Assembly (NCBI RefSeq): GCF_041146395.1
Contig: NC_090984.1
Span: 82,285,114-82,349,113 of the forward strand
Reading direction: 5' to 3'
Origin: Eulemur rufifrons
Taxonomy: Eukaryota > Chordata > Mammalia > Primates > Lemuridae
Length of the DNA: 64,000 bases
This document shows positions 22,301 to 32,759 of this stretch, in pieces. Below the pieces are notes generated by a model. The model ran no database searches, was not told where the DNA came from, and worked only from the letters and a program-made list of their open reading frames with translations. The stretch's first letter is position 1; each line of letters begins with the position of its first letter. A program made the position numbers and the translations under genes.

Positions 22301-25300
22301 TATTTAATATTGACCTGATAATCGGTTCATTTGAAAATTTCATGTTATTTATGGAGCCATTTAACCATGTGAGTCAAAATTTTAATAAATTGAATCTATT
22401 CCACTCTAGAAATCATTCATTATAGTGACCGCATTTGAAGATTATTCTTTGATTGCTGGCCAGTTCTTAGTGTCCTGTGGTAGCATATTGGAAAAAGCAA
22501 TTCCCGTAGCTGACTTAGGGTTGGCATTGACACTGAACTGTACTACAAAGTGAGTTTATATAATTAGAAGCATTTCCTGCTCTTTGTTGTAATCATATAA
22601 TTATCTACCGATCATTTATTTTTAATCTTGATAATTGTGCATATTTCTAGTTATTAAAGAACTTTTACTTACCTTTCTGTTATCCTGTTTGTTTTTCAGC
22701 AGGCAACTCTGTAGTAGTCTCCATGAGTGATAGTTGCTCTGATTTTGTAGTTCAGGAAAGTAAGGTTCAGAGAAATGAAGTATTTCCCCACAGTCACACA
22801 GAGGTGACAGAGCTGAGGGTAGAACTAAATTAGACTGGTGGCTTGATATTTATTCTGTTATGCTGCCTTTTTTGATTTTGGGTTTATTGAGATCAAAATT
22901 TTTAAATGAAATCAGTGGAGATTGCATTTATATTGTACATTGTCCCCTGCATGACAGATAGGTCATCTTTTCATTTTCTGTACAGTTGTATTGATACCAA
23001 AAAGGACATGCATGAGGGAGGGAATCATTTTATCCACCAAGGGCTACTGACCTATAGGAAGAAAATGTAAGGACAGATTACTTAAAAGACAAATTTATTG
23101 TTGGGTTTAAGGTTTTTTTGGGTTTTTTTATTTTTATTTTAATTATTTTATTTCAGAATATTACAGGGTGCAAACATTTTGGTTACAAGTATTGCTTTTG
23201 TACAGTTTGAATCAATGTTATAAGTAGGCCCATCACCCACATACTGTGCATTGTACCTGTTAGCTGTGAATTTACCCAACCCCTCTGCCCCCTCCCACCT
23301 GCTTGATTTCCGTTGAGTTTTACTTCCATATGTGCATATGAGTGTTGATTGATTAGTTCCAGTTTAATAGTGAGTACATGTGATGTTTGTTTTTCCATTC
23401 TTGTAATACTTCATTTAGAAGAATGGTCTCGGTTTAAGGTTTTAGAGGTGAAATAACTATAAAATGTTCATTCACCAACTTTTAAATCAAATATACAATG
23501 TAATATTTGATTTAGTAAATACAACAGATAGGTATATAAAAATACCTACATAGAAGGTCCCTTACCTATAATGGTTCAACTTGCAATTTTTAAAAATTTT
23601 TTTAAATATTTATTTTTTAGAGGTAGGGTCTCGCTGTCACCCCAGCAGTAGTGCAGTGGCATAATCATTGCTCACTGAAGCCTTGAATTCCGGGGCTCAA
23701 ATGATCTTCCCACCTCAGCCTCCTGAGTAGCTAGGACTACAGGTGCGCACTACCACGTCTGGCTAAATTTTTTTTTTTTTTTTTTTTTTTAGTGATGGGG
23801 TCTTGCTATGTTGCCCAGGCTGGTCTCAAACTCCTAGCCTCAAGCGATCCCCATGCCTCAGCCTCCCAAAGTGCTTGTATTACAGGTGTGAGCCACCATG
23901 CCCAGCCCAACCTAACATTTTTTGACTTTACAGTGGTTCAAAAGCAATGTGCATTCATTAGAAACCATACTTCAAAGTTTGAATTTTGATCTTTTCTGGG
24001 ACTACTGATAATGCCATACGATATTCTCATGATGTTGGGCAGATTAGGTTAGGTTAGGTGTTTTAAATGCATTTGAGTTGTATTAGGATAGGTTAGGTGT
24101 ATTACATGTGTTTTTGACTTAGGATATTTTCACTTTATGATGGATTTATCAGGAGGTAATCCCATCGTAAGTTGAGGAGCATCTGTATTATGTTTGATTT
24201 TCTTGGTTACCTAGTCTGTGTTCATTCTCACCTAAATCCTGTGGCTGTCAGAAATTCTTTAGGGTGATCAATGTACAACTGGCCTTGGATCCCATAAATG
24301 TACCAAAATTCATACTGAATCATGCAGTGTGTAGACTGAATCATTACTGCCTGATTCTCTTCTCTGTCAAAGTTGTCTGCCAAGTGTTTACTTTGGGAGT
24401 TTGTGTAGAGTGATTTCTCTATGTGAGGATGTAGGTGTTAGAATCTGAGTTGTCTTACTGCTTAAAGCAAACTTGAGAGTATATCGGACTTACCTAGAGA
24501 CTGTGTTGAAATAGATTGCTGATCCCCATCCTGGGTTTTGGATGCAGAAGTTCTCTGGTGGGGCATTTATAACAAATTCCCAGGTGAAGTTGTTGTTGCT
24601 GATATGAAGACTACTCTTTGAGAACCATTGTCGAGACAAAAAGATGGCGGAGTGGAGGTAACCTCCTGGATTCCTGCTCCCAGACCCATAGAGAGGGAGG
24701 CATAGATCTCTACCTGCCACACGTGAGTGGATTGCTCCCCTGCAAGAACAGCATTGTGAATCCACGGAGAATTCAGCATGGGACACAAAAAGCAAGAAAA
24801 AGAAAAGGTGCACGGGAGATAAGATCGCAAAAATCTGGAGAGTGTGAGACAAACAATAGAGAGTAGAGCATGGAATGGCTGCGCCCGCCTCACCAGCAAG
24901 TGAGGTGGAATCAGTCCCACAGGAGAACATCTTGCTCGCCCACTGGCCTCCACACCCACTCAGACAGGGATCTGCCTGAAGTCGGTGCAAAATCACCGCA
25001 GGAGACGTGGGGCTCTGTGGAGAGGAGACATTAGCGGGAAGCATCTTGAACTCCCTGAGCTCCGTGCCAGGACTGCACTGGGTCGGGGAGGGACTGGTCT
25101 GGGCTGCCACGAGAAGCAGTTAGGAGACAGGTAAATTGCCTCTACCACTCAGCGGGTACAGATCGAAGGAGGCAAACACTAAATAGGGGACTCTAACCCA
25201 GAAACCACCGCGGGCTAATAGGCCCACTCAGGGTGGATCACAAAGAGCTCCTGCTGGACAGGCCTGAGATTGTGGGAGAGCGACATAAAAGAGACAAGGG

Positions 25301-28300
25301 GGCATCCTGACGACTTAGCCCCCTGACCCAGCACCTGAGAAACCCTGAACAGTCGCCCCCAGTGCTAGCACTCCGCCAGCTGGTGGTCGCCATTTTCAGG
25401 GTCCACAACCCAGCTGCTGCGGTGTGATACGGTGTCGGGCGGCTCCCTTCCCCCAGCCCGGGGACTCTCACGATGAGTTCCATCCTTACATGACCTACGG
25501 TCAACTAGCCAGACCCATTTTGATGTGTGAACTCTGAGTGATTCCCCAGTCGTGAGAGACTAGTGCCCGGGTCTTTCAGGCACTGGGGTGGGGGAGGCTA
25601 TCACCTGCAGGACTTGCAGGAACAGGGGCGCTGGGGCACTGGGTGGACTTTGGCACTAGCCCCTCCCCCTCACCAGCATCTTTTGCACCAAAAGTGGTAG
25701 GTGCCACCTCTAGAGGTAGGGAGAGACAAGTAAAACCACTCTCTCTCTACAACTACTGTGAATCCACAGGGCCCTGGCATAGATTAAAAGCTGACAGCCT
25801 GGTGACTTTACTCATCAGTCTGGATCTGATCATCTTGTTGGATCAAAACCCTGGGGCTGGACTCTTGCCTCTAGTTGGCTGCCAACAGTGGGATCTGCAG
25901 CCAGGGAACAAAAACCCTGGCAAGAGGCCAAAACAGACTCCCCAAGTAACCCCTCCCACCAGGAGCAGTCCCCCAACTGTGGTAGAAGAACCCTGAACAA
26001 CACATAAGCGGTTCCCCCTAGTGACAGAGGAAGCCAGCATAGAAGCACACACATCCAGGCTGTTAGGCAGCAGCTGTGAACTGCCTGCCCCTACAGCATC
26101 TACTGGAACAGAGCCTGCACACGGTGTGTTATCCAAATGAAAACTGAAAGGTGGAAAGCAGCCATTGATCCAGATGGGAAGGACTCAGCGAAAGAACTTT
26201 GGAAGTATGAAGAATAGAAAGGAAAACACACCCCCAAAGAGGAACACCAGCTCTCTAGCAATGGACATTAACCAAATTCAGAACACTAAAATGACAGAAG
26301 AATTTCAAACATGGATTGTTAGAAAACTCAACGATATGCAAGAAAAAATGGATAACCAACACAAAGAAACCACAAAAAAAAAAAATCCAGGACTTCGAAG
26401 AAAAATTCACTAAAGACATCGAAATATTAAAGAAAAATCAAACCGAACTCCTGGAAATGAAAAATTTATTCAGGGAACTATGAAACACAGTGGAAAGCCT
26501 CAAGAGCAGGGTAGATCAAACAGAAGAAAGAATCTCAGAGATTGAAGATAACACCTTCCAATTAAATAAGTCAGTCACAGAGATAGAGCAAAGAAATAAG
26601 AGAAAAGACCAAAGTCTGCAAGAAATGTGGGATTATGTGAAGAAGCCTAACGTGAGAGTTATGGGCATTCCTGAGGGTGAAGAAGATAATACATAAGGGT
26701 TGGATAAGCTATTTGAAGATATAATTGAGGAAAACTTCCCAGGCCTTGCTAAAAATCTAGATATACAGGTACAAGAAGCCCAAAGGACCCCTGAGAGACT
26801 CATTGCAAATAAGAAGACACCACATCATGCAGTCATCAGACTGACCAAAATATCCACTAACGAGGCCCTTCCTTGAGCTGTAAGGTGAAAGAAATAAGTA
26901 ACATACAAAGGAAAGCTCATCTGAATAACGTCTGATTTCTCAACTGAAACCTTACAAGCTAGAAGAGACTGGGACCCCATTCTTACTCTTCTGAGAACCA
27001 TTGTCTTTGAGAAGGTGGTTACCAACCTATAGGAAAATCTATAGCCCCTGGACCATGAAGCTGTCTTTTGGTGTTGACCATATAAATTTCTTAAAAGAAT
27101 ACTGACTCTGGCTCTGACAAGCTTCCTTCTATGGAATATGTTGTGAAATGTATAACTGGTGTATGCATAAGGGGATAAGTATTCTCAAACGAAAAGGGTA
27201 GAAACAATGAATAGGCACAATTTTAGAAACTTCCTAACAGTAGAACCTAAGTAAATGGCAGAGGTGACACTCTACCTCTTTCAACAAGGTACAAGGAAAT
27301 TCATTTCTTGGAAATTAATTTTTAAAAATGAACTGACAAATTTATGTCAAGCTACTTAAGTTTGTCTCTCCTGTGTTATGATCCACAATAAAATCCCTAG
27401 AGAAATCTGTACCTTTAAATATCTGTTAATTTGAAGAGATTGATTGAAAGGCATAAAGTAATGGGCTTTCTGAATGCCTTCCCAAATGATTTCAGCAGAA
27501 GGCAGCATGGTCTTTGTCTAGAGAGATCTGATTGGGGATCCTAGTACTACCACTTAATAAAGCAGTATGACAGACATTTCCTAACCCCTGAACATGTTTC
27601 CTTCTCTGTGAAATGGAAATAATTATACTTGCCTTATTGAATTACTGTGATTTTTTTAAGATAGATATGTATTTATGTATGTATGTAATAATAATATGTA
27701 TGTAATAATAATTGTAATGTATGTAATAATAATTCTCATATTATTCTGGTAACGTATATTACTAATAAACACTCAGTAAATATTCACTATGGATATAATA
27801 CATAATTTGTTTTCCTTTAGTGATACAACTGATAGATATTAATTCAGACTTTAATGTGATATTGTCCCTTCTGTAGCAGGTCACATGATTTGAGTTGTTT
27901 TCCTGGATATGTGTTTGGCTTAGATTTTGAGTTGGTAGGGAAAGAAACCTAACTCAGTCTACCTTTAAGCAAAATAGGAATTTATAGATCGTGTAGGAAG
28001 TAAGTCTGAGGGCAGAGCTGACTGTAATCTTGGGGCTCAAATGATATTAAGATGCTCTATGTTTCTGAATTGCTCAGTTCTCCATATCTTTATTTTTTCC
28101 ATTCTCAGCTTGGCTCTTTCCATTCAGCGTGAGATGATTATAGAAAGCCATAGCTCACAATCGTAGTGTAAGAAGGAAATCCATTTTCTTCCTGTACCCA
28201 CTATTTTGGAGAAATTCTGGTGTACTCCATTTATGTAAAGGGCTCACTTCTTGGAACAGTCACTGTAAATCAGGGTTTCTCAACCTCGACGCTATTGATG

Positions 28301-29545
28301 TTTTTGGCCAGATAATTCTTAATGGTGATGGACTGTCTTTTGTACACTATTCGATATTCAGCAGCATTCTGCTAGTTGCTGGTGGTATTGCCTGCCTCAG
28401 GTATGACAACCAAAAATATCTCCACTCATCGCTAAGTGTTCCTTGCGGGTCAAACTTATCTTGGTAGAGAGCCACTGCTGTAAACTGTAGTATTCACTAG
28501 AACCACAGGAGATGTGGCATAGGAAAGGTGCTGTTAATCCAAAAGAAAGAGGGGGTACCAGGCAGACTGAACAACAGATTGTCCAGTTGTCCACTCCTGA
28601 TAATTTTCCCCCATAGTTTGTTCTACTTTATTAACTCCATCCTAACCTGTGTTCCCTTGTCCCCCCTGTATTCTGGATTGCCTAGAATTAGGGGTAGTCT
28701 GAGATCACTAAATAGAGTAAAGCTCTTTGGCCCAATTTTCACTGTGGTGTGCTCTAAGCTTAAGTTAACTAGCAACTGGCTGTATAAAAAAATAGAGTGT
28801 ATATGTGTATACATACTTATATATTCCTTTAACTGTACATTAAGATTTGTACATTTTATTGTTTGTAATTAGACCTTAATAAAATCATATAGATGGGGAG
28901 GGGGAGGGAAAGCACATTTATGAGAGCAGAAAAAAATGTGGACAGGAGTATAATCTTAAACTGTAAATTTGTGATTCTTGTTCCCTTGGAAACTGAAACA
29001 AAGATAGTATTGATGTTTTAGTGTACTTATTGACCAAGAAATTAATAGCAAATTAATATAAGATAGTTCTCTCCAATGCACTATTTTCTTATATATTCAC
29101 AGCATTAATTTCAATTCGGTTTATAAATAGGTAATTTGAATGAATTTGGTAAGTAATATGGCTCTTCCAAACCAAATTTTATTTTTATAATATCCACTGG
29201 GGTTTTTTTTTTTGGTCTTGTTTTTAATAACATCTTCCTTTTGGAAACCCAAACATGATAAATAAATGCCAAAGCAGTTTATAGGCATATGAGTCACTAT
29301 TGTATCTTAATTTTACTCTAAATCTAATACATCAGCAAAAACATATTTTTGGTCTTTGTCTTTAAGAAAAAATATTACCAGAATCTTCTCAACCTTTGAA
29401 AAAAGTGGAGGAGGAACAAGAGGCCAATGAAGGAGATATTTCAGAAGAGGAAGCTGAAAGCAAAGAAGAAACAAGTAAAGACTTGCCACAGAATGCCATA
29501 AGACAACGCTCTCTGGGTCAATCTTTGGCCACAGATAAATCCTAG
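13097..29545 (+). CDS. TMX1: TMX1, thioredoxin-related transmembrane protein 1 (8 coding exons)
   Basis: Joining 13097-13248, 15991-16106, 17437-17482, 19553-19681, 21618-21663, 21764-21865, 21987-22053 and 29367-29545 gives an open frame of 837 nt, 278 residues, with GT donors and AG acceptors throughout. The product has a hydrophobic signal peptide (about residues 1-26) and a thioredoxin domain (about 30-132). The WCPAC active site has cysteines at 56 and 59, and the cis-proline is P101 in ALPTIY. One transmembrane helix lies at about 178-203, followed by the juxtamembrane CLCPSKRRR motif (C205 and C207, known palmitoylation sites in human TMX1). The cytosolic tail is acidic and ends [17 protein letters not shown]1 is a type I ER-membrane oxidoreductase enriched at mitochondria contact sites that acts on membrane-bound clients. 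The human protein is 280 residues. The two-residue difference maps to a PYP repeat at the end of exon 7. No disabling change is visible. Confidence 0.97.
14180..14285 (-). repeat. MIR fragment in intron 1
   Basis: CTTACAGATGAGAAAAAGAT and the preceding ATTTCATTCCCTACA match the reverse MIR core. Confidence 0.55.
15991..16106 (+). CDS. TMX1: TMX1 coding exon 2 (active site)
   Basis: The acceptor is TTTCTTAG, ending at 15990. The exon completes F51 and encodes the redox motif with C56-P-A-C59, then continues to the first base of G90. The donor GTACTG is weaker than those of the other exons. Confidence 0.96.
16393..16800 (-). pseudogene. Possible processed retrocopy with poly(A), parent unknown
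   Basis: A run of about 22 T at 16397-16418 reads as a poly(A) tail on the reverse strand. It follows a 45-codon open stretch that starts [12 protein letters not shown]. No AATAAA precedes the tail and no target-site duplication was found. It may be a retrocopy or only a T-tract next to unique sequence. Confidence 0.25.
16812..16985 (-). repeat. MIR SINE in intron 2
   Basis: TTATTGAGCACTTACC through ATAAGAAAACTGAGGCACAG is the MIR core in reverse. Confidence 0.85.
17437..17482 (+). CDS. TMX1: TMX1 coding exon 3
   Basis: This 46-nt exon lies between a TTGTAG acceptor and a GTAAGT donor. It encodes [14 protein letters not shown], which holds the thioredoxin cis-proline P101. Confidence 0.95.
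18290..18560 (+). repeat. Possible L2 fragment in intron 3
   Basis: The CT-rich text ending CTACCTCCTCAGCAAAACTT resembles the 3' half of L2. It is strongly diverged. Confidence 0.35.
19037..19362 (-). mobile_element. Old full-length Alu (AluJ-like) in intron 3, with T-run
   Basis: Both Alu arms are recognisable in reverse, from GAGACAGGGTCTTGCTCTGT to GGCATGAGCCACCATGCCC. A run of about 23 T lies after the Alu head, an unusual position. The Alu ends about 210 bp before exon 4. Confidence 0.9.
19553..19681 (+). CDS. TMX1: TMX1 coding exon 4
   Basis: The acceptor CTCTTTAG ends at 19552 and the donor GTAAGT starts at 19682. The exon encodes the last strand and helix of the thioredoxin fold ([21 protein letters not shown]) and the luminal linker to L148. 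An antisense Alu ends about 210 bp upstream. Confidence 0.96.
21618..21663 (+). CDS. TMX1: TMX1 coding exon 5
   Basis: This 46-nt exon encodes [15 protein letters not shown]. The acceptor is ATTTTAG and the donor GTATGG. Only 100 bp separate it from exon 6. Confidence 0.94.
21764..21865 (+). CDS. TMX1: TMX1 coding exon 6 (transmembrane helix)
   Basis: The exon is 102 nt, an exact 34 codons. It encodes [20 protein letters not shown] and most of the membrane helix, ending LLSGLLLGL. The acceptor is GATTTTAG and the donor GTAAGT. Confidence 0.96.
21987..22053 (+). CDS. TMX1: TMX1 coding exon 7
   Basis: The exon encodes [22 protein letters not shown], the end of the membrane helix and the basic, cysteine-containing cytosolic stop-transfer. 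The acceptor is TTTTGCAG and the donor GTAAGT. One PY/YP unit is missing relative to the human protein as I recall it. Confidence 0.95.
22690..22840 (-). repeat. MIR fragment in intron 7
   Basis: TTCAGAGAAATGAAGTATTT followed by CACAGTCACACAGAGGTGAC is the MIR core in reverse. Confidence 0.6.
23117..23430 (-). mobile_element. 5'-truncated L1 3' end of strepsirrhine type
   Basis: The 13-mer GGTTTAAGGTTTT flanks it at 23104-23116 and 23431-23443. A T-rich head (the poly(A) in reverse) leads to an L1 3' UTR of lemur character and the last codons of ORF2. It is antisense to TMX1. Confidence 0.8.
23553..24190 (+). mobile_element. Tigger-like DNA transposon, split by an Alu
   Basis: The left part ends with TAATGGTTCAACTTGCAATT. 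The right part resumes after the Alu with TTTTTGACTTTACAGTGG and ends CCCATCGTAAGTTGAGGAGC. The two ends are inverted-repeat-like (CTTACCTATAATGG against CATCGTAAG). The TTAGGT runs near 24043-24060 belong to it. The exact family is not fixed. Confidence 0.6.
23600..23912 (-). mobile_element. Alu (AluJ-like), nested in the Tigger-like element
   Basis: Both arms are in reverse, from GTAGGGTCTCGC to GGTGTGAGCCACCATGCCCA. A central run of about 22 T lies at 23768-23790. Confidence 0.9.
24633..26991 (+). mobile_element. L1 copy 1: 5' UTR plus most of ORF1, no 3' end, flanked by 14-bp TSD
   Basis: The 14-mer TGAGAACCATTGTC flanks it at 24619-24632 and 26992-27005. The element starts at an apparently complete 5' end with AAAAAGATGGCGGAG (a YY1-like AAGATGGCGG). 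It runs through a GC-rich 5' UTR of about 1.5 kb and stops inside ORF1. ORF2, the 3' UTR and a poly(A) tail are absent. It is sense to TMX1 in intron 7. The 206-codon antisense frame at 24490-25110 crosses the element's edge and is probably incidental. Confidence 0.85.
26165..26991 (+). pseudogene. L1 ORF1 pseudogene, truncated (copy 1)
   Basis: The frame opens MGRTQRKN and has an N-terminal region, a coiled coil ([20 protein letters not shown], about 26490) and an RRM-like part ([18 protein letters not shown]). It is broken by a frameshift at an A-run near 26380, stops at 26481-26483 and 26694-26696, and a TGA at 26874-26876. It ends before the C-terminal domain is complete. ORF1 encodes the L1 RNA-binding chaperone. 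This copy cannot. Confidence 0.85.
27500..27645 (+). repeat. MIR fragment
   Basis: CTAGTACTACCACTTAATAA through TTCTCTGTGAAATGGAAATA is the MIR core on the forward strand. Confidence 0.65.
27655..27740. repeat. TATG/AATAAT microsatellite
   Basis: Alternating TATGTATG and AATAATAA blocks, with three copies of a longer ATGTATGTAATAATAAT unit. Confidence 0.85.
28271..28477 (+). mobile_element. MER20 (hAT-Charlie) with 8-bp TSD, intron 7
   Basis: It starts CAGGGTTTCTCAACCTCG and ends AGAGCCACTG. The 8-bp flanks are CTGTAAAT (28263-28270) and CTGTAAAC (28478-28485). The TATTGATGTTTTTGGCCAGA and ACAACCAAAAATATCTCCA blocks are characteristic of MER20. Confidence 0.85.
29367..29545 (+). CDS. TMX1: TMX1 coding exon 8 (C-terminal tail and stop)
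   Basis: The exon follows a 7.3-kb intron. Its acceptor is CTTTAAG. It encodes the Glu-rich cytosolic tail and ends TCC TAG. Its AG acceptor overlaps an A-rich run, so the Lys codon is split A|AA. Confidence 0.95.
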
Positions 29546-30537
29546 TTAATTTTTATAGATATCTTAATATTATGATTTTGACAAAAACAAGATTGATCAT
29601 TTCTTTTGGTTTGAAGTAAACTGTGACTTGCTTGTATGTTGCAGGGTTCTGTCTAGATTGTCATTAAATTGAACAGTCTATATTCAGAAAATGAAAGCAC
29701 TAGGTATAATTTGAAATATGATTTAAGAACGGTATGGTGGTTTAAACAGTTTTTTAATTTTTGAAAAATCTGGTGCCAAGCAATAAGATTTGTGTATATT
29801 TGTTTAATAATAACCTATTCCAAGTCTGAATTTTAAAAATATACATTTCCCAAGTACTGCATTATTGGGGTATTTAAGAAGATTACTTTAGAGAAAAAGA
29901 TTTCTCATTTGATATAATTTTTCTTGGTTTCACTGTGTGAAAAAAAGAACATATTTCCCATAAATGGGAACTTTGCCCATTATCTCAAGAAATGTGTATT
30001 TCATTGACAACTCTGGTCTTTTTAGAGATACAATCCAAAATTTCCTCATTTTTAGATTATGCAACTAATAAAAACTACTTTAATTACAGTTTTCTGCACA
30101 TGATAGTATTGGATATGCTATTGATTTTGGACCTTTTTATAAGTTCATGGTATCCTCTTGATTCCTGTAAAGGTTGGCTTTTTTTGTTCAGTGTATGGTT
30201 TATGGTTTATATGTTTCTTATTTGCCATGGGTTACATTTTTAATTTTTCAAAATGGATGATAATTTCCTGGAAATGGTTTTCATGTTTTGGTAATAGTAC
30301 TTCTTGTTTCAAACTGAAGTTTACAGAGAGATCCATCAAACTGAGCTATCTATTGATAATTTGAAATTAGGAAGTAGCCATTCACTTCAGATTTTATATC
30401 ATTCTTATTGAACTTCTACTTGAACTTTTCTTTTTTTTTTTTTTGGATGTGCAGTGAACATTTCTGATTTTTATTTGATGTGGAAAAACCTTGGTATTTT
30501 ACATTTTGAAAATTCACGGCAACTTAATTTGATACAA

Positions 30538-30543
30538 AATAAA
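30538..30543 (+). terminator. TMX1: Poly(A) signal AATAAA, proximal
   Basis: An AATAAA hexamer lies about 990 bases after the stop codon. T- and GT-rich sequence follows within 50 bases. Confidence 0.6.
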
Positions 30544-31084
30544 GTTTGCATTCTACTCAGGAAAAAGCATCGTCTAAGTTTAAATGTATCTTTGTCCTCA
30601 TATATAGAAAGTTCTTAATTGATATTGTCTGTATGCTTGATATTTAAAAATCATAACATTTTTATCTTTTAAAGAGACAAACTTCATATTTCACTGTTCT
30701 TTCTTGACTGCTAATATTGTGTGGTAATTCACAGGTGGAAATCAGCAGGATGGAACATTTCGTGTATTTTCACTACTTTAAGAGTTAGAACACATAGTTT
30801 TCACCTTACAGCCAGGGTAGGAGTGCCGTGGAGGACTGTATTAGGCACAAGAACAGGAAAAATTGTAAATGCTCACAATGATCCACTGACCATTTTGTAA
30901 TAGATGATTTCTGTAATGTCTCCCTTTTTCAAGGCTCTGTTGCTATGTAAATCTATTAGACTTATGGTATCATAGTGTATTACAGTTTTCTTTAAAGGTC
31001 TCTCCTTTAGAATATTAAATATTCTGCCATTGAAGAGTTTGGATGTGTAATTTGTGATGCCTTAGAATAATATTCTAAGCACAA

Positions 31085-31090
31085 AATAAA
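31085..31090 (+). terminator. TMX1: Poly(A) signal AATAAA, distal
   Basis: An AATAAA hexamer in CACAAAATAAACTTTTC lies about 1.54 kb after the stop. An mRNA of about 2.5 kb would end just beyond it. A further AATAAA at 31996-32001 lies past an Alu and is less likely. Confidence 0.55.
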
Positions 31091-31317
31091 CTTTTCTAAG
31101 TACTTCACTAAAGCTAGAGACCGGTATGATTTCTAGTTGCTTATTTGAAAGTATGCTTTATTGCTTTGTATTTAGCAATGTTCAGGTGAATAGTTGTTTG
31201 TCACTATATATGTAATCAAAAGTCTTTCTGTTACTTGAGTTGATGGAGGAAAATAATGCTCATTAATCAAGCATTCTATTTTTTAGTGTTATATGTGACA
31301 TTGTCAAGTTTTTAATT

Positions 31318-31385
31318 AGATGTATAATGGAAAGTTAAAAGTAGGCTGTAATTAGAGGTATTATGGAAAGTTAAAAGTAGGCTGC
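31318..31385 (+). repeat. Local tandem duplication, two units of about 35 bp
   Basis: ATGGAAAGTTAAAAGTAGGC occurs twice about 37 bases apart, just downstream of the TMX1 3' end. Confidence 0.85.
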
Positions 31386-31425
31386 ACAGATAGGGTTTTG
31401 ATATTTCAGGAAACATACAATCTCA

Positions 31426-31738
<313 letters not shown>

Positions 31739-32014
31739 AAAGATTGTCACTATAGGTATCTGAATAATTTTCTGTTGATGACAGGCTTACAGAAATGGTA
31801 CGGAATCACAAACCGTTTAGGAAGGATTAAAGTGCAGTACCAGTAACATCCTGGAGAATTATAGCCCACCCACCGTCCGTAATCATTCAGCTCTACCACT
31901 AAAGTTGTAAATTCTGGTCTCTAGTGAAAATGTAGTGTTCTACCACATATTGCCTAAATACATAATGATCTATCAGCAAGACTGAAAAAAACTGAAATAA
32001 AGATTCCTGAGTAT

Positions 32015-32165
32015 ATCTAATAGCTGCCACTCACTGGGTACCTACTATAGCTTTACTAAGTTGTTTTCCTTTGTTCATTTAATCCTAACAACTATCACTT
32101 AAGACAGGTAAGCATTATACATCTTTCAGGTGAACAGGCTTAGAGCTATGGTAGAATTTGAATCC
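32015..32165 (-). repeat. MIR fragment
   Basis: ACTGGGTACCTACTATAGC and CATTTAATCCTAACAACTAT follow the reverse MIR pattern. Confidence 0.6.
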
Positions 32166-32759
32166 ACTTCTGCCCCATTTTTGTCCTGTTTTTCAGTATG
32201 AGTGCTGAAAATTCAGCATATTTGGTCTTAAAATGTCACTCCTATCAAAATATAGAAATCCATGCTATTCAGAAATACTATAATTATTCAATATTTGCAG
32301 ACTTGTGATGTTGCTTACTGCAGAAAGAAAGTTATTGCAGTAAATGATGCTTTTGAAAGCAATTTTCTCTCAAGTCAGTTGTGTCCTTATTCAACCCTAT
32401 GTACAAATTTACAGTTCTGGACTTAATGACGATAAGATCAACATTTTTGAATATAAGATCTCTACTCAAATTTTAGGGTTAACTAGGATATTCTAATTTA
32501 TCCCGAGTCAATTTAAGGTAGAGTTCTTAAATTACTTTTGATGTCTTTTATTAAGATAATTGAATTAGAATTTTAATTAGTGGCCTTAGTGATTGTGAGT
32601 CTACAAGTATTTTTTAAATTGAACATCTTTGCAGATTTGAATCTGTTGATATTGCGTATCTTGCAACTTGTATTTATTTGAAACAAATTTACGCTGGAAT
32701 CTTGATAATATGTAAGTAGCAAGGTCAAATTATATACTTGAACAGGTCTAAATTATTCC

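Larger units (their letters stand above)
29546..31110 (+). other. TMX1: TMX1 3' UTR (probable extent)
   Basis: AT-rich non-coding sequence follows the stop. It holds two standard poly(A) signals, at 30538-30543 and 31085-31090, and little recognisable repeat. The end is inferred from the second signal. Transcripts may stop at either. Confidence 0.7.

Noticed and set aside
24040..24065. Telomere-like TTAGGT repeats
   Set aside because: Only a few imperfect units, and they belong to the right part of a Tigger-like DNA transposon.
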